Of a stretch of 11,037 bases of DNA, positions 1-6,812 are shown in pieces. A model generated the notes under the pieces. That model was not told where the DNA came from. It searched no databases and saw nothing but the letters and a program-made list of their open reading frames with translations. The DNA is taken from positions 1 to 11,037 of the forward strand of contig JAJYTX010000052.1 of the NCBI GenBank assembly GCA_021792815.1, given 5' to 3'. The first letter of the stretch is position 1. Every line of letters begins with the position of its first letter. A program made the translations under genes and the position numbers. The stretch comes from Pseudomonadota bacterium (lineage in GTDB: Bacteria; Pseudomonadota; Gammaproteobacteria; Steroidobacterales; Steroidobacteraceae).

Positions 1-1
1 C

Positions 2-517
2 ATCCTGCGACACCCGGTAGCGATCGCCATCGGTCTCACCGACGTACGGGTCGACGACGTGAATGAAATCGCTGTGGTCGAGGTCGTGCAGGAAGCCCGC
101 CGGATCGCCCCAGCAGCTGGCCACCGAGTTGCAGGAACGGTTGCGGTCCACGTTCACGTAGATCAGGTATTGCACGGCGGACTGCACCACGCTGCCGCCG
201 TGATACTGCAGATCGGCGGGGTCGCGGTCGGTGGCGCCCTGCGTGCTCGGGGACAGCGACGGCGCGGGCCACTGTGCGCCGGCATTGCCCGGCTGCACGT
301 CGAACTGTTTCGCCTGCAGCGCGGCGCGCGCCGCCGCGGTGTTCGCCGGCATGACGTGCCGCATGACGCGCTGGGCCTGGCTCGCCTGGTAATGGTCGTA
401 GGCCGATGGACTGACCGTCACGGTCAGCGGGCGCTGGCGCGCCTGGGCGATGCCGCACGCCAGCAGGGCCCCGGCCGTCACGGTCAGCGTGGCACGCAGA
501 AAACGCAAGCCTGTCAT
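2..517 (-). CDS. Secreted protein of unknown function, N-terminal part (runs off the left edge)
   Basis: The frame is open for 172 codons from an ATG at 517 to the window edge, so the C-terminus is missing. A GAGGAG Shine-Dalgarno lies about 9 bases upstream, and a near-consensus promoter lies further up at 688-661. The N-terminus (MTGLRFLRATLTVTAGALLACGIAQA) is a signal peptide. Signal peptidase I cleavage after AQA is plausible, and the LLAC at residues 18-21 is a weak lipobox, so a lipoprotein is possible. The mature part has LQYHGGSVVQSAVQYLIYVN around residues 102-121. This is followed by two cysteines in SCNSVASCWGDPAGF that could form a disulfide, and then DLDHSDFIHVVDPYVG. The GGxVxxSxxxYxIYVN pattern faintly recalls secreted PHI-1/exordium-like proteins, but this is only an impression. 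I do not recognise the function. Confidence 0.75.
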   Translation of the reverse strand, partial: MTGLRFLRATLTVTAGALLACGIAQARQRPLTVTVSPSAYDHYQASQAQRVMRHVMPANTAAARAALQAKQFDVQPGNAGAQWPAPSLSPSTQGATDRDPADLQYHGGSVVQSAVQYLIYVNVDRNRSCNSVASCWGDPAGFLHDLDHSDFIHVVDPYVGETDGDRYRVSQD

Positions 518-660
518 GGGCGCACTCCTCGTGTGGGTGTCAGGTTGGGTGAAGGGTGGCCTGGAGAACGATCGCAGGCGCAGATGAGCGCGGCTCGAGC
601 GCGCCTTCGCCCCGCGCCGTGCGTCCGGGCGCGCCGACCCCGCAATTGTTATGCGTTGGA

Positions 661-688
661 ACTATACCGCCTGATGTCACGTTGTCAA
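661..688 (-). promoter_or_regulatory. Sigma-70 promoter for the secreted protein at 517-2
   Basis: Read on the minus strand, TTGACA (688-683) is a perfect -35 box. A 16-base spacer separates it from TATAGT (666-661), which matches five of six positions of the -10 consensus. Transcription would begin near 654 and leave a leader of about 137 bases before the ATG at 517. The promoter sits downstream of the ATPase stop codon, so the secreted gene need not depend on read-through from the ATPase. Confidence 0.7.
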
Positions 689-697
689 GCCGGTCAG

Positions 698-731
698 GGT
701 GTCAGGCCGGCGGCGCGGACAACCTGACACC
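698..731. promoter_or_regulatory. Inverted repeat just upstream of the -35 box, possible operator
   Basis: GGTGTCAGG (698-706) and CCTGACACC (723-731) form a perfect 9-base inverted repeat with a 16-base spacer. It lies 9 bases upstream of the -35 box. A further copy, GGTGTCAGGTT at 536-546, lies in the leader and is the exact complement of 721-731 over 11 bases. Sites on both sides of a strong promoter suggest a repressor or activator target. There is no run of T, so a terminator is less likely. The regulator is unknown. Confidence 0.4.
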
Positions 732-746
732 GTGACCGTCACGGCG

Positions 747-785
747 CGCTCAGGGGCCACGCTCAGGGGTCACGCTCAGGGGCCA
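747..785. repeat. Three tandem copies of a 13-bp unit covering the ATPase stop codon
   Basis: The unit CGCTCAGGGGYCA occurs at 747-759, 760-772 and 773-785 without gaps. Only the pyrimidine varies (C, T, C). The third copy contains the last codons and the TGA (778-776) of the ATPase gene. The other two therefore look like slippage copies of the gene's end, and each again brings a TGA sequence into the region just after the gene. A role in termination is not evident. Confidence 0.85.
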
Positions 786-3091
786 AACAGGCTGTACAGC
801 TCGTCTTCCTGCGCGAAGTGCAGCGTCAGGATCGCATGCAGGCCGTAGAGCAGGCGGCGCAGATCGCGCCGCTCCTCCGGCGCCGGACCGTCCGGCGGCA
901 GATGCTCGACGAGACGGCCGAACAGCCGGCTCAGGCGGCGGATCTCGTTGTGCGTCTGGATGAGCGGTCCGGTCGGGTTCTCTTCCTTGAGCAGTTTCTC
1001 GATGAGCGGATAGGCGGTGAGCTGTTCCTCGGTCTCGTGGGGCAGCAGCTCCTGCTCGAGCATGTCGCGGACCGCCTCGAGTCTGACGCGCGCCTGCGCG
1101 CCCGGCAGCGATTCGAGCTGCACGGCGAGCGCGGCGAGCTCGCCGACGCGCGGGCGCAGCGAGCGGTGGCTGCTCGCCAGGCCCTGCGCCAGGCCCTTGA
1201 GCTCGGGGCGCGCGGCGAGCGTGCCGCGTCGGCCGCCGAGCGCGCGCAGCGCGTTGAGAATGACGAGGATGTCGATGCCCTCCTGGAGGATCGCGCCGGC
1301 GATCGGCGCGATGAAGCCCGCGGCGGCAAACGACATCGCCACCAGCGACAGTCCCATGCCGGCGAGCACGCTCTGCAGGGCGATGGCGCGGGTGCGCCGC
1401 GCGATCCGCACCGCCTCCGCCACGCCCTCGAAGCGGTCCGAGGTGAGCACGATGTCGGCGGCCTCGGAGGCCGCCGTCGCGCCCCGCGCCCCCATGGCGA
1501 TGCCGACATCGGCCAGGGCGAGCGCCGGCGCATCGTTGATCCCGTCGCCGACCATGGCGGCGACGCCTTCGGCGCGCACCAGGCGGATGACGTCGACCTT
1601 TTCTTCGGGAGCGCGCTCGGCAAACACCCGGTCGACGCCGAGGACATCGCCGACGAGCTCGGCCACATCCGGATGATCGCCGGTCACCAGATGGATCCGC
1701 TCGATGCCGGCGGCCCTGAGCTCGCGCAGCACGCGCGCGGTCTCGGGGCGGATCGGGTCCTGAAGCAGCACCGCGCCGCAGAGCGCGCCGTCGACGGCCA
1801 CGAAGACCGCCGATGAGCCCTCGACCGCGGTGCGCAGCTCGACGGAGCGCAACTGCGCGGTCTGGTCGCACTCCGGCGCCACGAAGCGCCTCTGGCCGAC
1901 CGCGACCCGGTGGCCCTCGACCACGCCGCGGATGCCGCTGCCCATCTGCTCGTGGACCTCGGTCGGGAAGGTGAGCTCGAGGGCGCGGCTGCGCGCCTCG
2001 GCAAGAATGGCCGGGGCGAAGGGATGGACCGACAACTGCTCGAGCGAGGCGGCCCAGCGGATGATCTCATCGGAGGCGTGCTCGCCCAGGGTCTCGATGG
2101 CGATGACCTCGGGGCGCGCGGCGGTGGCCGTGCCCGTCTTGTCGAGCACCAGCACGCGCGCCCGGGCGAGCGTCTCGAGCGCCGCGCCGCCTTTCATGAT
2201 GATGCCCCGTTTGGCGGCGCGCGAGACCCCGGCGATGAGCGCCGCCGGCGCGGCGAGGATCAGCGGGCAGGGCGTGGCCACCACGAGCACCGCCAGGGCC
2301 CGCATCGGGTTGCCGGCGAGCATCCAGGCGAGGGCCGCCGAGGCGAGCGTCAGCGCCAGAAACAGCAGCGCGTAGCGATCGGCCAGGCGCACGAACGGCG
2401 CCTTCGACTGCTCCGCGGCGCGCACCAGGCGGATGATTCCGGCGTAGGTGCTCTCCGAGGCGATCGCGGTCACCTGCAGCTCGAACGGCCCGCCGCTGTT
2501 GCTGCCGCCGCTGCGCACCGGCGCGCCGGGATCGATCCGGACCGGCCTCGACTCCCCGGTGAGCGTCGATTCGTCGAGGACCGCGTTGCCGGAGCGGATG
2601 ATGCCGTCCACGGGCACGACCTCCCCGGGCTTGACCACGAGCACGTCGCCGAGGCCGACCTGATCGACCGGCACGTCGACGAAGGTCTCACCCTGGCGCC
2701 GGTGCGCGAACCTCGGCGCCCGCTGCAGCAACGCGCTCAGCTCGCGCCGGGCCCGCGCGCTCGCGTAGCGCTCGAGCGCCGCGCCGCCGGTGAGCATCAC
2801 CGCGATCACCGCGCCGGTGAGCGGCTGGTGCAGCAGCAGCGCGCCGCCCATCGCGAGCAGGGCGATGACATCGACGCCGACCTCCCCGTGCAGCAGCCGC
2901 TCGCCCGCCGAGGCCACCGCGTCGAGCAGCACGATCCCCGTGCCGACCACCAGGGCCGCGCGACTGACGGCCGGGGCATCGAGCAGCCGCGCGAGCAGTC
3001 CGACGGCGAGGCCGAGGAGCGCCGCCCCGAGGAGCAGGTAGGGTCGGGCCGCCGCGAGGGACCGGCCGTCGTGCGAAGCCCCGGCTGTCAT
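776..3091 (-). CDS. P1B-5-type heavy-metal-transporting ATPase with C-terminal hemerythrin-like domain
   Basis: This 771-residue inner-membrane ATPase is predicted to export a transition metal. P1B-5 relatives such as Sinorhizobium Nia handle iron and nickel. The membrane helices lie near residues 17-36, 42-62, 70-103 (two), 238-258, 263-292, 571-594 and 597-618. Key motifs are TGES (178-181), the metal-site TPCP (273-276), the phosphorylated Asp in DKTGT (317-321), the P1B-specific HP (356-357) and GDGIND (515-520). QEGID (603-607) in the last helix, together with TPCP, is the P1B-5 signature. There is no N-terminal metal-binding domain. Residues 640-771 form a hemerythrin-like helical domain, with His642, His685 and Glu689, His714, His752, His758 and Glu762 as likely diiron ligands. 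The Shine-Dalgarno is weak. The family call is firm, but the transported ion is inferred from the family. Confidence 0.93.
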   Translation of the reverse strand: MTAGASHDGRSLAAARPYLLLGAALLGLAVGLLARLLDAPAVSRAALVVGTGIVLLDAVASAGERLLHGEVGVDVIALLAMGGALLLHQPLTGAVIAVMLTGGAALERYASARARRELSALLQRAPRFAHRRQGETFVDVPVDQVGLGDVLVVKPGEVVPVDGIIRSGNAVLDESTLTGESRPVRIDPGAPVRSGGSNSGGPFELQVTAIASESTYAGIIRLVRAAEQSKAPFVRLADRYALLFLALTLASAALAWMLAGNPMRALAVLVVATPCPLILAAPAALIAGVSRAAKRGIIMKGGAALETLARARVLVLDKTGTATAARPEVIAIETLGEHASDEIIRWAASLEQLSVHPFAPAILAEARSRALELTFPTEVHEQMGSGIRGVVEGHRVAVGQRRFVAPECDQTAQLRSVELRTAVEGSSAVFVAVDGALCGAVLLQDPIRPETARVLRELRAAGIERIHLVTGDHPDVAELVGDVLGVDRVFAERAPEEKVDVIRLVRAEGVAAMVGDGINDAPALALADVGIAMGARGATAASEAADIVLTSDRFEGVAEAVRIARRTRAIALQSVLAGMGLSLVAMSFAAAGFIAPIAGAILQEGIDILVILNALRALGGRRGTLAARPELKGLAQGLASSHRSLRPRVGELAALAVQLESLPGAQARVRLEAVRDMLEQELLPHETEEQLTAYPLIEKLLKEENPTGPLIQTHNEIRRLSRLFGRLVEHLPPDGPAPEERRDLRRLLYGLHAILTLHFAQEDELYSLFGP

Positions 3092-3134
3092 GTCGGGTGG
3101 CTCACCGGGGCGGCCGGCTCAGGGGCGGCCCGCA

Positions 3135-3156
3135 CGGGCCCGCGACTGCGGGCCCG
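3135..3156. terminator. GC-rich hairpin between the ATPase gene and the gene at 3223-4155
   Basis: CGGGCCCGC (3135-3143) and GCGGGCCCG (3148-3156) form a perfect 9-bp stem with a 4-base loop. The hairpin lies after the stop of the upstream minus-strand gene and 44 bases before the ATPase start. No T run follows on the minus strand, so it is a weak or factor-assisted terminator, or an mRNA-processing or stability structure. Confidence 0.4.
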
Positions 3157-3222
3157 GCGAGAGCGGCGGGACATCGGCTGCATGGGCAAGGGCCGTTCAG
3201 TGCCAGCCGATGGCCGCCGAGC

Positions 3223-4155
3223 TCATCTGGGACGTTCGCCGTGTCGGGCGCGTTCCTCGTGCGTGTTGCGTTGCGGCGTGCCCTGGCGCTGGCGCTGGGG
3301 CGCTGGTCCGGAGCGTTCGCGCTGTTGTGGCGCTGGTCCGGAGCGTTCGCGCTGTTGTGGCCCCGGTCCGGAGCGCTGGTGCTGCGGCGCGAAACGGTTG
3401 CCCGGGGCAACGCCCGGCGCCCGCTGCTGTGGGGCCTCGGGCCGCCGAAAGGCCGGCGGGGGAGCGGTGCCGCGGGGCGCGGCCGGCCGCCACTCGGGCC
3501 GCTGCGCGGGCGGGCGATAGGGTTGCGGACCGGCCCGGCCGGGGATGCCCTCCTGCCTGCGGTCGCGGCGGTCCTGCGGAACATAACGGTAGTAGCGGTT
3601 CTCGAGGGCGCGCTGACGGGCCGGATCGGGATAACGGCCCGGCGGATAGGCCCGCTGGTAGCGCGGCAGCGGCGCACGCGGGGGCACGGCACCGCGATTC
3701 CAACGGTCCCAACCCCGCCTGCTGTGCTGCCATCTCGTTCCCCAGTGCTCGCCCCAGTGTGGCGGCGCTTCGCGGTTCCAGCCGCGGAAATACGCCGGCG
3801 GACGACGGTAGTAGCCGATCGGAATTCTCAGGATGAAATCCGGCACCATGAGCGGCTCGACCGCGTACCACGGACCATCATACCAGGAGCTCGAATACCA
3901 CTGATCATCCGCGAAGACCCAGTACAGGCCGTCGTAGAAGAACAGATTCAGGTCGAGCCCCGGGGCGTAGTACACCGGGTAGCCGGGCACCGGCATGAGC
4001 TGCGGGTAGGCCGGCACATTGATGCCGATGCGCACGCCCGGCAGGGCGATGCCCATGCCGAACTGCACCTGGGCGTCCGCCGTTCCCGCGCCCACCATGA
4101 GGCACGTGGCGGCGAGTGCCGCGCACACGTGCCGAATCCACCGTCGAATCCACAT
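3223..4155 (-). CDS. Secreted Tyr/Trp-rich protein with Pro/Arg-rich repetitive tail, function unknown
   Basis: The protein has 310 residues and starts at an ATG preceded by CTGGAGACG, which supplies a Shine-Dalgarno. Residues 1-28 form a signal peptide (cleavage likely after ADA), so it is exported. Residues 45-150 are rich in Tyr, Trp and Pro and include VPGYPVYYAPG, YDGLYWVFADDQWYSSSWYDGPW and PPHWGEHWG. This resembles small proteobacterial envelope proteins with YxWxxxWY or WxxGxW motifs, none with a settled function as far as I know. Residues 155-310 are low complexity and strongly basic (Pro, Arg, Gln). They end in three near-identical ten-residue repeats, RSGPxPQQRE, at 261-290. The tail is probably disordered and could bind a surface polymer or nucleic acid. 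The gene lies between a periplasmic protein gene and the P1B-5 ATPase gene on the same strand, but hairpins on both sides weaken the case for one operon. Confidence 0.8.
   Translation of the reverse strand: MWIRRWIRHVCAALAATCLMVGAGTADAQVQFGMGIALPGVRIGINVPAYPQLMPVPGYPVYYAPGLDLNLFFYDGLYWVFADDQWYSSSWYDGPWYAVEPLMVPDFILRIPIGYYRRPPAYFRGWNREAPPHWGEHWGTRWQHSRRGWDRWNRGAVPPRAPLPRYQRAYPPGRYPDPARQRALENRYYRYVPQDRRDRRQEGIPGRAGPQPYRPPAQRPEWRPAAPRGTAPPPAFRRPEAPQQRAPGVAPGNRFAPQHQRSGPGPQQRERSGPAPQQRERSGPAPQRQRQGTPQRNTHEERARHGERPR
3301..3390. repeat. 30-bp coding tandem repeat in the tail of the secreted protein
   Basis: Positions 3301-3330 and 3331-3360 are identical 30-base units beginning CGCTGGTCCGGAGCG. 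A third, diverged unit follows at 3361-3390 (CCCCGGTCCGGAGCG and so on). The period is ten codons and matches the RSGPxPQQRE repeat in the protein. Identity at the DNA level points to recent duplication and a likely length-variable locus. Confidence 0.9.
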
Positions 4156-4266
4156 GAGCGTCTCCAGAGAGAGTCAACCGCCGCCGCAATGTCCCTTGCC
4201 GTCCGGGTGGGCCGCGCACCGGGGAGGCGCAGCGCGCTCACCCCGGCGGGGCATCCGGATCCAACC

Positions 4267-4294
4267 GATGCGTCCGCGGCGGCGCGGACGCATC
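4267..4294 (-). terminator. Perfect 12-bp hairpin downstream of the small periplasmic protein gene
   Basis: GATGCGTCCGCG (4267-4278) pairs with CGCGGACGCATC (4283-4294) around a 4-base loop (GCGG). It sits 28 bases past the TAA of the minus-strand gene at 4747-4322 and 112 bases before the next start, which is a typical terminator position. No T tract follows on the minus strand (the next bases read GGTTGG), so efficient intrinsic termination is doubtful. Confidence 0.5.
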
Positions 4295-4321
4295 CGGACA
4301 CAGGTCCTCCTGGTGCGGCCC

Positions 4322-4747
4322 TTACCGGTGCCGCAAGCCGCTCCAGAGCGGCACGCCCTGCGCATCGCGCAGCACGAGTGTCTGTCCGTCCTTGGTGAGC
4401 CGCTCGGCGACGAGCACGGTCTCGCCGCGGTAGGTGACGCGCGAGCCGGTCACTTCGAGGGTGTCGTGCGGGGCGATCTTCAGCGCCTGGCGGTCCATGA
4501 ACCAACCGGGGCCGAGATGCACCGAGAGCTTGCCGGTGGCGGTCTGCAGCGTGAGGTGCACGCCCTGGAAGCCGCGTGGTCCGGAGACGCGCTCGACGGC
4601 GAGCACCTGGCCGGAGACCGTCTCGACCGTCTGCGGGTTGTAGCGCCTGGCGTAGGGGCGGGCTGGCGCGCCCTGGGCGAGCGCCGCGCGGGGCGCGCAC
4701 AGGCCGGCGGCACCGGCGAGCGCGAGCAGTGCGATGAGCAGCTTCAT
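4322..4747 (-). CDS. Small periplasmic protein, probable OB-like fold, function unknown
   Basis: The protein has 141 residues. A GAGGTAA Shine-Dalgarno about 4 bases before the ATG supports the start. Residues 1-24 are a clear signal peptide (MKLLIALLALAGAAGL, with AxA cleavage before QGAP). The mature part begins with YNPQTVETVSGQV and continues with short beta-type segments. The conserved-looking patches are VHLGPGWFMDRQ (76-87), KIAPHDTLEVTGSRV (90-104) and LVLRDAQGVPLWSG (124-137). This pattern recurs in small exported proteobacterial proteins and suggests a compact beta-barrel such as an OB fold. No cysteine pair, heme motif or obvious metal site is present. It heads the minus-strand run towards the P1B-5 ATPase, so a link to metal or redox homeostasis is possible but only by position. 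Confidence 0.82.
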   Translation of the reverse strand: MKLLIALLALAGAAGLCAPRAALAQGAPARPYARRYNPQTVETVSGQVLAVERVSGPRGFQGVHLTLQTATGKLSVHLGPGWFMDRQALKIAPHDTLEVTGSRVTYRGETVLVAERLTKDGQTLVLRDAQGVPLWSGLRHR

Positions 4748-4915
4748 GACTTACCTCGCAGGCGGGTCCGGATCGGAACGGTGTTGTAACCCCTTCGCCG
4801 CGCGGATTCGATCAGTGGAGATACCTAGCGCGCGCCGCGCCGCGGCCGGTGGCCGGGGCACGGAGCGTGCGTGGCGGCTGGCGCTGATATTTGTCATGAG
4901 GCGTTCGAGACCGGG

Positions 4916-4944
4916 TTGACACCCGCAAACCCGCGGGATACATC
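4916..4944 (+). promoter_or_regulatory. Candidate sigma-70 promoter for the radical SAM gene
   Basis: A perfect -35 box TTGACA (4916-4921) is followed by a 17-base spacer and TACATC (4939-4944), which matches the -10 consensus at only three of six positions. It would give a leader of about 35 to 40 bases before the ATG at 4989. It lies in the 241-base divergent gap 4748-4988. I see no convincing promoter there for the minus-strand gene at 4747. Confidence 0.45.
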
Positions 4945-4988
4945 AGCCGCTTCACAGCATCGCCCACGGGCGGGATGCGAAACAGCGT

Positions 4989-6200
4989 ATGACACCGTAT
5001 CAGTTCCAGGTGGTTTATTTCGAGGCGACCCGTCGCTGCAACCTGCGCTGCCCGATGTGCATGACCGGCAGCAACGACCCGAAGAAGGTGCGCCGGAGCT
5101 TTCACAGCGAGCTCACCCTGGAGGAGATCCGCGAGCGGATCATGATTCCGGCGCGCCGGCTCGGCGTGCACACCATCGGCTGGAGCGGCGGGGAATTCCT
5201 GGTGCGCCGCGACGCGATGGACCTGCTGCGCCTGACCGTGGACCTGGATTTGCGCTGCTCGGTGCTCAGCAACTGCAAGAAGCTCAGCCGCGAGCGCCTG
5301 GAGAAGATCCGCGACGTGACCCGCGGCCGGGCGCGGATCGTGGTCGGTCTGAACGCCCTCGACGAGGAGAACCGCTGGAGCCGCGACAGCGAATCGGATC
5401 GGACGCTGCGCGTGCTGCAGGACTGCCTGGAGCTCGGTCTCGGCCAGCACGTGGTGATCACGATCGGCAAATACAATACCAAGACGTTCGAGAAGACCGT
5501 CGAGTTCTGCGTCCGGCACAACATCGCCTACAACCGCTCGCCGCTCGTGCCGCGCGGCTCTGGATCGCACTGCTTCGACGAGATGGCCTTCGACCGCAAC
5601 GATCTGGAGCACGCCTTCCACCCGGCGCTGCGCCGCAATCCCCACGGCTACGTGAGTTACACGCCGTATTTTCTCTCGCCCGAGCTGCACGCGCAGGTCT
5701 CCGGCGGGGTGCGCAACCATACGGTGCCGCAGAACCCCTCGATCGGCTGCTGGGTGGGCTCGTGGCTCACGGTCAACGCCGAGGGCGAGGTGTCCGTCTG
5801 CCCGGTGCTGCTCGATGCGCTGAGCGGCGGCAACGTGCGCGACAAGCCCATCGACGAGCTGGTGCAGTCGAGCCCGCTGTTTGCCCGGATCACCGACCGC
5901 TCGCAGCTCACCGGCCGCTGCGGCCGCTGCCGCTACCAGTACACCTGCGGCGGCTGCCGGGCCATGGCGTACTACCACAGCGGCGATTACATGGGAGAGG
6001 ATCCCACCTGTTTCTTCGAGCCGGTGGATCGTACCACGGTAAGCGAGCACGAGGCGGAAACCAACCGCGTGTTCAAACAGTACCTGCTGGTCGCCCGTTC
6101 GGCCGGCGTCTACAAGCCGCCGCAGGGCTGCCGGGTGGGCGGCCCGGCGATGCCCGCAGGCAAGGCTGCGGCGGCGGCCGTCGACGGATCCTCGGGGTGA
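4989..6200 (+). CDS. Radical SAM protein with C-terminal SPASM domain
   Basis: This 403-residue protein is expected to be a cytoplasmic iron-sulfur enzyme that cleaves S-adenosylmethionine to start a radical reaction. RCNLRCPMC supplies the CX3CX2C cluster ligands Cys17, Cys21 and Cys24. WSGGEF (65-70) is the SAM-binding GGE loop, with Phe where Pro is usual. The SPASM part (254-341) has Cys254, Cys271, Cys311, Cys314, Cys320, Cys323 and Cys341, enough for two auxiliary 4Fe-4S clusters. The pattern is CX11GX4C, then CX2CX5CX2C, then C. CGGCRAMAYYHSGDYMGEDP closely resembles the tails of heme-pathway enzymes (NirJ, AhbC, AhbD) and peptide maturases of the PqqE type. The last 20 residues are an Ala/Gly-rich tail. 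The Shine-Dalgarno is weak (GGGA, 12 to 15 bases upstream). No heme-d1 genes or peptide precursor are nearby, so the substrate is unknown. Confidence 0.9.
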   Translation: MTPYQFQVVYFEATRRCNLRCPMCMTGSNDPKKVRRSFHSELTLEEIRERIMIPARRLGVHTIGWSGGEFLVRRDAMDLLRLTVDLDLRCSVLSNCKKLSRERLEKIRDVTRGRARIVVGLNALDEENRWSRDSESDRTLRVLQDCLELGLGQHVVITIGKYNTKTFEKTVEFCVRHNIAYNRSPLVPRGSGSHCFDEMAFDRNDLEHAFHPALRRNPHGYVSYTPYFLSPELHAQVSGGVRNHTVPQNPSIGCWVGSWLTVNAEGEVSVCPVLLDALSGGNVRDKPIDELVQSSPLFARITDRSQLTGRCGRCRYQYTCGGCRAMAYYHSGDYMGEDPTCFFEPVDRTTVSEHEAETNRVFKQYLLVARSAGVYKPPQGCRVGGPAMPAGKAAAAAVDGSSG

Positions 6201-6213
6201 GCGCGGCGCGCTC
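6199..6213. terminator. Short hairpin in the convergent gap, possible bidirectional terminator
   Basis: GAGCGC (6199-6204) and GCGCTC (6208-6213) form a 6-bp stem with a 3-base loop. The stem overlaps the TGA of the radical SAM gene, and only TT follows. The cupin gene ends 21 bases further on, from the other side. It is the only visible structure in this 33-base gap and is weak as a terminator. Confidence 0.3.
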
Positions 6214-6233
6214 TTCCGGGCAGCCGCCGGGGC

Positions 6234-6662
6234 TCAGATCCACTGGTCGTTCGCGACGGTACGCTCGCCCGGCGCGCCATCGCCGGTGTTCGGCACGCCG
6301 CGCGGCTCGATCAGCAGCAGTTTCACTTCGGTCAGGGCGCGGGGCCTGTGCGCGAGGCCTTTCGGCACGACGGCCACCTGGCCGGCACGCAGCACGATCG
6401 AGCCCTCGCCCCACGGTGCGCCGCGAAAATCGATGTGCAGCTCCCCGTCGAGCACGAGGAAGGCCTCGTCGGTATCGGCATGGGTGTGCCAGAGGAAATC
6501 GCCTGCGAGCTTGACGACCTTGAGCTGATCCTCATTCATTTCCGCGACCACGCGCGGCTGCCAATGAGCATCGATCAGCGCGATCTTGCCGGCCAGGTCG
6601 ATCGCCTCGCACTGGCCGCGTGTTGTGGGCGCCGTGCGGCTGCTGAGAGTGGCTGCGGACAT
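6234..6662 (-). CDS. Single-domain cupin (cupin_2 type) metal-binding protein
   Basis: This small conserved beta-barrel protein has 142 residues from the chosen start. With residues numbered from the upstream ATG at 6674, both cupin motifs are complete. HTHADTDE (63-70) followed by Gly77 supplies His63, His65 and Glu70, and PKGLAH (104-109) supplies His109, so one divalent metal should bind. Proteins of this type act as small dioxygenases, isomerases or ligand sensors, and the sequence does not say which. I chose the ATG at 6662 because GGAG lies 6 bases before it. The ATG at 6674 has no visible Shine-Dalgarno and would add only MENA. The gene converges on the radical SAM gene and diverges from the protease-TPR gene. 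A candidate -10 box, TAGAAT, lies at 6697-6692, but no good -35 box accompanies it. Confidence 0.88.
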   Translation of the reverse strand: MSAATLSSRTAPTTRGQCEAIDLAGKIALIDAHWQPRVVAEMNEDQLKVVKLAGDFLWHTHADTDEAFLVLDGELHIDFRGAPWGEGSIVLRAGQVAVVPKGLAHRPRALTEVKLLLIEPRGVPNTGDGAPGERTVANDQWI

Positions 6663-6719
6663 CGCGTTCTCCATCGTGCTGTGGCGGGATCATTCTACGC
6701 GTCTGATGTTGCCTTTCAG

Positions 6720-6729
6720 ATTGCGCAAT
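6720..6729. promoter_or_regulatory. Palindrome in the AT-rich divergent promoter region
   Basis: ATTGCGCAAT (6720-6729) is a perfect 10-base palindrome. It lies in an AT-rich island (about 6690-6755) between the cupin gene and the divergent protease-TPR gene. It is placed where a shared regulator could bind, about 60 to 85 bases from each start. A palindrome this short can occur by chance. Confidence 0.25.
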
Positions 6730-6812
6730 GTTAAGTTCGAGTTGAAGTCATAAATGGTGCGGCGCGGGTTGCAGGACGGGTAAGGTGGCGCAGCGCACCA
6801 GGGGGGGCGGAT

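Noticed and set aside
59..727. Plus-strand frame of 222 codons at the left end
   Set aside because: It is antisense to a frame with a signal peptide, a Shine-Dalgarno and a strong promoter on the minus strand. Its own product is Arg/His/Gly-rich noise.
1910..3520. Long plus-strand open frame (536 codons) opposite the ATPase gene
   Set aside because: It is the GC-rich antisense shadow of the ATPase and its neighbour. Its product is Arg/Gly/Asp-rich with no domain, while the opposite strand has full P1B motifs.
4871..6514. Plus-strand open frame of 547 codons overlapping the radical SAM gene and the cupin
   Set aside because: The frame used by the radical SAM gene has all cluster cysteines. 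This one is a low-complexity Arg/Pro/Ala shadow that also crosses the convergent cupin.
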